Positions 59,091 through 64,000 of a DNA stretch of 64,000 bases are shown one piece after another. Under the pieces are notes generated by a model. It was given only the letters and a program-made list of their open reading frames with translations, was not told where the DNA came from and made no database searches. The stretch comes from Sphaerobacter thermophilus DSM 20745 (GTDB lineage: Bacteria; Chloroflexota; Chloroflexia; Thermomicrobiales; Thermomicrobiaceae), in NCBI RefSeq assembly GCF_000024985.1, contig NC_013524.1, positions 868,001-932,000 of the forward strand. Reading direction: 5' to 3'. Numbering within the stretch: position 1 is the first letter of the stretch; every line of letters begins with the position of its first letter. The translations under genes were made by a program, and so were the position numbers.

Positions 59091-59130
59091 TGCCAACGCA
59101 GGGGGCGCTGGGACCGGTACGTCCTCGTGC

Positions 59131-60594
59131 TCAGCCCTTGATGGTCACGACCGGCCGCAGCCGGGCGACCTTCGCGATGACCCCGGCCCCGGCCATGATG
59201 TCCACCACCTGCTCGACGTCCTTGTAGGCGCCGGGCGCCTCCTCGCTGATCGATGAGCGGCCGTGGGCGCGCACGGTGATGCCGCGCTCCTTCAACTGAC
59301 GGATCACGCGGTCCGCCGGGTATTCCTTCTTCGCCTTGGTCCGCGACTTCGCCCGCCCGGCGCCGTGCAGCGCGCTGCCGAAGGTGTCGCGCATCCCCTT
59401 CTCGGTGCCGCGTAGGACGTAGCTGGCGGTGCCCATCGTGCCCCCGACCAGCACCGGCTGGCCGACCGAGCGGTAGCGCTCCGGGATCTCGGGGCGACCC
59501 GGCCCGAACGCACGTGTGGCGCCCTTGCGGTGCACGAGCAGGCGCTTCCGCCGGCCGTTCACCTCGTGTTCCTCGAACTTCACGGTGTTGTGCGCGATCT
59601 CGTAGACGGTGCGGATCGACTCGGGCGCGACGCCGAGCGCCTTGTTGAGCGCCTCCCGGATCAGGTGGGTCAGCACCTGGCGATTGGCGAAGGCCGTGTT
59701 GGCGCCGGCCATGACCGCTGCGTAGTACTGCCGTCCCTCCGGGCTCTCGACGGGCGCGCAAACCAGCTCGCGATCGCGGATCGGGATGTTGTACTTCCGG
59801 GCAGCCCGCTCCAGGAACGGCAGGTAGTCGGTGCCGATCTGGTGGCCGAGCGCGCGGCTGCCGGTGTGGAGCATGATGGTGACCTGCCCCACCGCGAGGC
59901 CGAAGGCGCGGGCGGCTTCCTCGTCGTAGATCTCATCAACGACCTGCACCTCGACGTAGTGGTTGCCCGAACCGAGCGTGCCGACCTGCCGCAGTTGCCG
60001 CTGCTTGGCCGTGCGGCTCACGGCGTCCGGGTCGGCACCGGACATCCGCCCCTGCTCCTCGACGTAGGTCAGATCGGCCGGGGTGCCGTAGCCGAGGTTA
60101 ACGGCATAGTGCGCGCCCTCGCGCAGCACCCGGTCGATCTCCTTCTCGGTGAGCTTCAACTCCCCGGTGCTGCCGAGCCCGGCCGGGACGCCGTGGAAGA
60201 GGGCATCGGCCACCCGGTCCTCCTTGCCCTCCAGGTCGGCACGGGTCAGCTCGGTGGCGAGCAGGCGCACGCCGCAGTTGATGTCGAACCCGACTCCGGC
60301 GACGCTGATGACGCCCTCCTTGGGGTCGAACGCGCCGACGCCGCCGATCGGGAAGCCGTAGCCGGGGTGAACGTCGGCCATCGCCAGCGCCGCCTTCTGG
60401 ATGCCGGGTAGGCTGGCGACGTTCACGAGCTGCTGCAGCGCGCTCCACTCCTGCGCCGCGGGGGCCGTCAGCTCCTCGATCAACTCCTCGTCGGCGTAGA
60501 TCCGCGCCGGGACGCGCATCTCACCGTGAGCCGGGATCTCGTACACGTAGCGCTCGACGCGCGTGATCGGTACGCTTGTCCGCTGCTGTGCCAT
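59131..60594 (-). CDS. rtcB: RNA-splicing ligase RtcB
   Basis: This 487-aa GTP- and Mn2+-dependent ligase joins RNA 2',3'-cyclic phosphate and 5'-hydroxyl ends. Metal and catalytic motifs: GVGFDINCGVRLL (Cys), GSGNHYVEVQ, HTGSRALGHQIG and the guanylylated-His motif SALHGAGRAKSR. ATG at 60594 has GGAGGGAT upstream; a longer frame to 60963 lacks a ribosome site. No archease gene is adjacent. It may repair tRNA or rRNA after cleavage, for example by PIN toxins. Confidence 0.96.
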   Translation of the reverse strand: MAQQRTSVPITRVERYVYEIPAHGEMRVPARIYADEELIEELTAPAAQEWSALQQLVNVASLPGIQKAALAMADVHPGYGFPIGGVGAFDPKEGVISVAGVGFDINCGVRLLATELTRADLEGKEDRVADALFHGVPAGLGSTGELKLTEKEIDRVLREGAHYAVNLGYGTPADLTYVEEQGRMSGADPDAVSRTAKQRQLRQVGTLGSGNHYVEVQVVDEIYDEEAARAFGLAVGQVTIMLHTGSRALGHQIGTDYLPFLERAARKYNIPIRDRELVCAPVESPEGRQYYAAVMAGANTAFANRQVLTHLIREALNKALGVAPESIRTVYEIAHNTVKFEEHEVNGRRKRLLVHRKGATRAFGPGRPEIPERYRSVGQPVLVGGTMGTASYVLRGTEKGMRDTFGSALHGAGRAKSRTKAKKEYPADRVIRQLKERGITVRAHGRSSISEEAPGAYKDVEQVVDIMAGAGVIAKVARLRPVVTIKG

Positions 60595-61123
60595 GGTGGA
60601 TCCCTCCTCGCCCCTGTCGTGTCGTGGGATGTGCTGTGCAACCGATGGCGCGGGCTGGGGGACAGGGTGGTACGGGGGAAAGCCCGTCGGGGCCTGGGCC
60701 GGGGTCATCTCCGCCCCGGCGGGCCGTCCCATCGGTGTTCGTTGATCTCTAGTGTACCCGAAGCGGCACCCCCCGTCGCCCGCTGCCTCGGCAGCATCCC
60801 TTACGTGGAATGGTGGCCTGATTGGGGACAGCGGATCGGCGTTTGTCCGGGGTGGTGAGGTTTGTCGAGTGGTGCAGGGATTGCCGCACCGTGGCGCGTG
60901 CTCGGAGGTAAATCCCCGGACACGTGCCGGCCGCGTACGACCAACGGATTCGTCAAACTCCATTGCCCCCGGGCACTCACCGACCGCATACGCCCATCTG
61001 ATTCATCAACCCCATTCGCGATGGCAAGAGCAGGTGGCCGACGATCTGCGGACCCCAACGTTGGCCGCTCCCCCTCGGCGCTCGGCTGGGGACGGCGCGG
61101 CCGGTCCAGAAGGGAGATCCGTC
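60595..61123. other. Gap with decayed repeat and no gene
   Basis: GAGGTAAATCCCCGGACACG near 60905 and CCCCGGGCACTCACCGACC near 60966 are decayed pieces of the composite repeat. No reading frame with ribosome site is seen except the gene starting at 61124. Confidence 0.5.
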
Positions 61124-62005
61124 ATGAAACTTGGCCTCCACATCAACCGCTTTCGCTGGGACGGAGGCCCGGAGCGCTTGGGACCGACGCTCGCCGCCAT
61201 GGCGCACGCCGCCGAGGCGGCCGGGTTCGACACCATCGCCGTCGCGGACCATGTCTGGCAACACCCGATCCTCGGCGGCACCGAGGGGCCGTCGTTCGAG
61301 AGCTACTCGACGCTGGCGTTCCTGGCCGCGCACACCCAGCGGGTGAACCTCGTGGCGCTGGCGACGCCGGTCTCCTACCGCTATCCGGGCATGCTGGCCA
61401 AGACGGTGACCACGCTCGATGTCCTCTCGGAGGGTCGCGCATGGCTGGGGATCGGCACCGGCGATTACGAGGAGGAGGCGCGCGGCCTCGGCCTGCCATT
61501 CCCGCCGCAACGCCAGCGCTACGACATGCTGGAGGAGACGCTCCAGATCTGCCTGCGCATGTGGAGCGGGGAGTCTGGGGATCAGCAGCCCGACCAGGGA
61601 GAGCACTACCAGCTCGCCCGCCCTCGCAACCTGCCGCAAAGCCTCTCCCGGCCACACCCGCCGATCCTGATCGCGGGTGACGGCGAGCGGCGGACACTGC
61701 CCCTGGTCGCTCGCTACGCCGATGCGTGCAGTCTGCGCCCCACCCCGGAACTGCCGCGCAAGCTTGACGTTCTGCGCAGCTACTGCGAGGCAACGGGGCG
61801 GGATTACGATGCCATCGAAAAGACCAGCGTCTTCCTCTTCGATCCCGGCGAGGACGGAGCGAAGTCCGATGAGTTGATCGAGCGGCTGCGCTGGCTCGCC
61901 GGGATGGGAATCACGAAGGTCCTGGCCTGGGTCGAGGGCGCCGACCGCATCTCGCCGATCGAGGCGATGGGCCGCACCGTGATCCCGGCAGTCGCGGACC
62001 TCTAG
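61124..62005 (+). CDS. LLM-class (luciferase-like) F420- or FMN-dependent oxidoreductase
   Basis: This 293-aa TIM-barrel oxidoreductase has the bacterial-luciferase-like layout: KLGLHINRFRW at the start, DTIAVADHVWQHP, TQRVNLVALATPVSYRYPGMLAKTVTTLDVLSEGRAWLGIGTGDYE (cofactor-binding strand and glycine loop) and PPILIAGDGERRTLPLVARYADAC. This pattern is shared by F420-dependent enzymes; the cofactor cannot be fixed here. AAGGGAG precedes ATG 61124. Confidence 0.92.
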   Translation: MKLGLHINRFRWDGGPERLGPTLAAMAHAAEAAGFDTIAVADHVWQHPILGGTEGPSFESYSTLAFLAAHTQRVNLVALATPVSYRYPGMLAKTVTTLDVLSEGRAWLGIGTGDYEEEARGLGLPFPPQRQRYDMLEETLQICLRMWSGESGDQQPDQGEHYQLARPRNLPQSLSRPHPPILIAGDGERRTLPLVARYADACSLRPTPELPRKLDVLRSYCEATGRDYDAIEKTSVFLFDPGEDGAKSDELIERLRWLAGMGITKVLAWVEGADRISPIEAMGRTVIPAVADL

Positions 62006-62083
62006 CGGTCACGGGACGCGCCCGATCGTGAACGACGCCCTCGTTCTCGCACGGTTCAGGATGGGGACGCCCATTCGCCGTGC

Positions 62084-63244
62084 CTAGTCGTACGCCGGCT
62101 CGGGGGCACGCGTCGCGCCCTGTCCCCGGCCGGTCACGATAAGGTAGGTGCCGCGGATGAGCATCGGGAGAGCGAAGACGGCGATCATCGCGTAGCCCAT
62201 CGCGGTGTACCCCTTGGCGATCAGGTCGATGATGCCGACCCGGGCCAGCACCAGTGCCAGCAGCAGGGCGACGACGGAGATGGCGCCGTTGGCCCGCCTG
62301 CTCAGCGGCTTGCGTCCGAGATCCACCAGGTTCTGGTTCACCCGCGCCAGCAACGCGTAGATCACGCCGGTCGCCGTCTCGATCAGCGTCCAGCCGACGA
62401 CGATGCCGAACACCACCAGCATCCACCCGCCGTAGCTGCTCAGCATCTCCAGCCACGGCACCGAGGCGTCGAAGATCGCGTCGTCAGGGTAGAAGCCCAT
62501 GAGCGCAAAGTAGGTCAGGAACCAGGGGAACGTCATCAGGACGCCGCCGAAGAGCGCCGCCACGACCGAGTCGCGCATGCTCGTCTGCCGGCGCACGGTA
62601 AAGAGCGCAGCGGGATAGACCACGAGGTTGTACCCCACGTAGATGATGCCGGTCCAGAGCACGATCCCCAGGCCGGCGTCGGGGTGGAGGGAGTGATCCC
62701 CGCTGCTCAGTGTAGTTCCGATCTGGTCCCAGTTCCGCGAGATAACGAGGAAGGCGAACGTGATGTAGCCCAGGTAGAGGAGGGCGGTGCCCGCCGTCTT
62801 GAAGCGTTCGATGAGTCCTTCGCCGTAGAAGTTAAGGATGCCGACGACGATGATGATCAGGACGACGCCGACCCAGTAGTTCAGGCCGAGCGTGCTGTTG
62901 AGGATCTCGCCGGTCGCCGCCGCCATGATCGCGATGACGAGGATCGCGAGCAGGACGTAGACGATGTCGTACAAAGGGTAGAACGGCCCGATCACGTGCT
63001 TGAGCAGGCTGCGATAGTCGAAGGCCTGGAAGCGGCGTGCCACTTCAAAGGTCAGGAAGGCCATGCCGGCGAACCCGGCGAAGATTGCCAAACCGGCCAG
63101 CCAGCCCAGCGCCCCGTACTTGGCGCCGAACTCAACGATCTCGCGACCCGTCGCATACCCGCCACCGATCAGAACGGACTGCAGGATGACGCCGGGCAAG
63201 ATGTATCGGCCGAATCGACCTTCGAAGAATCCTCGCTCCTGCAC
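62084..63244 (-). CDS. YkvI-like membrane transporter
   Basis: This 386-aa integral membrane protein has about ten helices, opening FFEGRFGRYILPGVILQSVLIGGGYATGREIVEFGAKYGALGWLAG, as in YkvI proteins of the APC/BCCT-like superfamily. The GGGYATGRE stretch marks the unwound first helix of the LeuT fold. The GTG start at 63244 is chosen because AAGGAGG lies seven bases upstream. The substrate is not known. Confidence 0.85.
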   Translation of the reverse strand: MQERGFFEGRFGRYILPGVILQSVLIGGGYATGREIVEFGAKYGALGWLAGLAIFAGFAGMAFLTFEVARRFQAFDYRSLLKHVIGPFYPLYDIVYVLLAILVIAIMAAATGEILNSTLGLNYWVGVVLIIIVVGILNFYGEGLIERFKTAGTALLYLGYITFAFLVISRNWDQIGTTLSSGDHSLHPDAGLGIVLWTGIIYVGYNLVVYPAALFTVRRQTSMRDSVVAALFGGVLMTFPWFLTYFALMGFYPDDAIFDASVPWLEMLSSYGGWMLVVFGIVVGWTLIETATGVIYALLARVNQNLVDLGRKPLSRRANGAISVVALLLALVLARVGIIDLIAKGYTAMGYAMIAVFALPMLIRGTYLIVTGRGQGATRAPEPAYD

Positions 63245-63310
63245 CGAGGAACCTCCTTGCCGCGCTGTCACCAGGGTCCGGGTGGAATTTCCTTAAATTT
63301 AGATGGCCTC

Positions 63311-63339
63311 ATCTTAGTCGATGGTCCTGGCCTCGACAA
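63311..63339 (-). promoter_or_regulatory. Promoter of the YkvI-like gene
   Basis: Minus-strand TTGTCG (complement of 63334-63339), 17 bases, TAAGAT (complement of 63311-63316). An AT-rich patch with palindrome TAAATTTA lies just downstream (63294-63301), unusual in this GC-rich DNA and a possible operator. Confidence 0.6.
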
Positions 63340-63449
63340 GGTCTCCGGCACGAGGTCCGCAGACGGCTACGGCTCGGTTGTGCGCTGTACCGGTGTGGCA
63401 ATCGCTTGCGTATGATTGCTGCGCGAGTGCTTGGGTGAAGGGAGCGGCG

Positions 63450-64000
63450 GTGTCCCGCAATGTGGAGGCTGGGCCGGTGATCGAGCCGGTGCCATCTCCG
63501 CCGAATGCAATGCCCCGTGGACCACGGGTCCCGACGGGCCTGCTGGCGCTGGGCCTCGCGCTCTGGGCGCTGCTGATGGCTGCCTGGGTCTCGACCGCGG
63601 TATTCGACCGCCTGCCGCATGTCGAGGACGAGGTCGCCTTCCTCTTCCAGGCGCGCACGTTCGCTGCGGGACACGTGGTGGCACCCGCGCCGCCCGAGCC
63701 GTCCTCCTTCAGCATCCCCTTCGTCATCGTGCGTGATGGCATGTGGTTCGGGAAATACCCGCCCGGCTACCCACTGGTGCTGGCGCTGGGCGTGCTGATC
63801 GACCAGCCCTGGCTTTTCAACCCGATTGCCGGAGCGGTCGCGATCGTGCTGCTCTACCGGGCGGGGCGCACTCTCTACAGCCCGGGAACCGGGCTGCTGG
63901 CCGCGGCGCTGCTGGCGCTCTCCCCCTTCTTCCTGCTCCAGGCCGGGTCGTTCATGTCCCACGTCGCCGGGTTGATCTGGGCGCTGGCCCTGCTGCTGCT
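63450..64000 (+). CDS. GT39/ArnT-like membrane glycosyltransferase, 3' end outside window
   Basis: The visible 183 residues fit a multi-pass membrane glycosyltransferase that uses a polyprenyl-phosphate sugar: first helix GLLALGLALWALLMAAWVS, then the acidic loop HVEDEVAFLFQARTFAAG (an ED/DE motif as in the first loop of GT39/GT83 enzymes), GMWFGKYPPGYPLVLALG (the KYPPGYPLVL motif is typical), and further helices. GTG start with AAGGGAG upstream. The C-terminus runs past the window edge. Confidence 0.85.
   Translation, partial: MSRNVEAGPVIEPVPSPPNAMPRGPRVPTGLLALGLALWALLMAAWVSTAVFDRLPHVEDEVAFLFQARTFAAGHVVAPAPPEPSSFSIPFVIVRDGMWFGKYPPGYPLVLALGVLIDQPWLFNPIAGAVAIVLLYRAGRTLYSPGTGLLAAALLALSPFFLLQAGSFMSHVAGLIWALALLL

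Overview
The window is GC-rich chromosomal DNA with dense, short-operon organisation. It reads like a thermophilic member of the Chloroflexota, class Thermomicrobia (Sphaerobacter-like). The pointers are the mix of an ECF sigma/RskA-type anti-sigma pair, a Tad pilus fragment, F420-type luciferase-like oxidoreductase, CtpE-like P-type ATPase, GC-rich interspersed repeats and many GTG starts. This assignment is inference; no 16S or other marker gene lies in the window. No tRNA, rRNA, CRISPR array or prophage was seen.

Layout. 1-6.9 kb: a cut redoxin gene, trpS behind a tryptophan T-box riboswitch, an ECF sigma/anti-sigma pair, three Tad-type pseudopilin genes, a GYD protein and an FAH-family hydrolase. 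7-13.4 kb: pyrD, a DUF2283 protein, a complete Fbp-type ferric iron ABC operon with its own promoter and a perfect dyad over the start site, and a small S30AE/HPF-like protein. 13.4-20.7 kb: a secreted beta-propeller protein, an IS982-like insertion with intact ends, and a three-gene exopolysaccharide operon. 20.7-28.7 kb: a ring-cleavage-type dioxygenase, two tandem trypsin-like proteases, a response regulator with a degenerate receiver, an excisionase-like antitoxin/PIN toxin pair, a GH15 enzyme and a decayed second antitoxin/PIN locus. 28.7-33.1 kb: an acetoin dehydrogenase operon acoA-acoB-acoC-acoX. 33.1-38.9 kb: a peptide ABC transporter (no ATPase genes) divergent from proC; each side has a promoter followed by an attenuator-like leader. 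38.9-44.1 kb: an Fe-S electron-transfer group (reductase, Rieske, CDGSH), an amidase with an acidic tail and a Dcd-like protein. 44.3-50.4 kb: PfkB kinase with Lrp regulator, a three-GAF histidine kinase/response regulator pair, and a haloacid dehalogenase. 50.4-64 kb: a second secreted protein sharing a module with the one at 13.7 kb, a CtpE-like P-type ATPase, a flippase-like membrane protein, an MmyB-type regulator divergent from azlCD, a GNAT enzyme, RtcB, an LLM oxidoreductase, a YkvI-like permease and a cut GT39-like membrane protein.

Four families of dispersed repeats fill most larger gaps: CCCTCTCCC palindromes (five copies), a long GGGTAAACCCCCGGG/AGCCCGCTTTAGCGGGCT composite (three clear copies and one decayed), a GTCATTCTGAGCGCAGCGAAG inverted repeat (two copies) and GCGTGTTCCGTGTTGCGTG repeats (two loci).

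Most notable candidates: (a) a 55-codon proline-rich leader reading frame upstream of proC, with a promoter, a strong Shine-Dalgarno sequence, a terminator-like hairpin and a competing pairing arm, laid out like classical amino-acid attenuation; (b) a back-to-back leader with a rho-independent terminator before the peptide transporter; (c) a module of about 230-260 residues shared by two secreted proteins in opposite domain orders; (d) a receiver domain without a phospho-acceptor; (e) a toxin-antitoxin pair whose antitoxin carries an excisionase-type DNA-binding domain.
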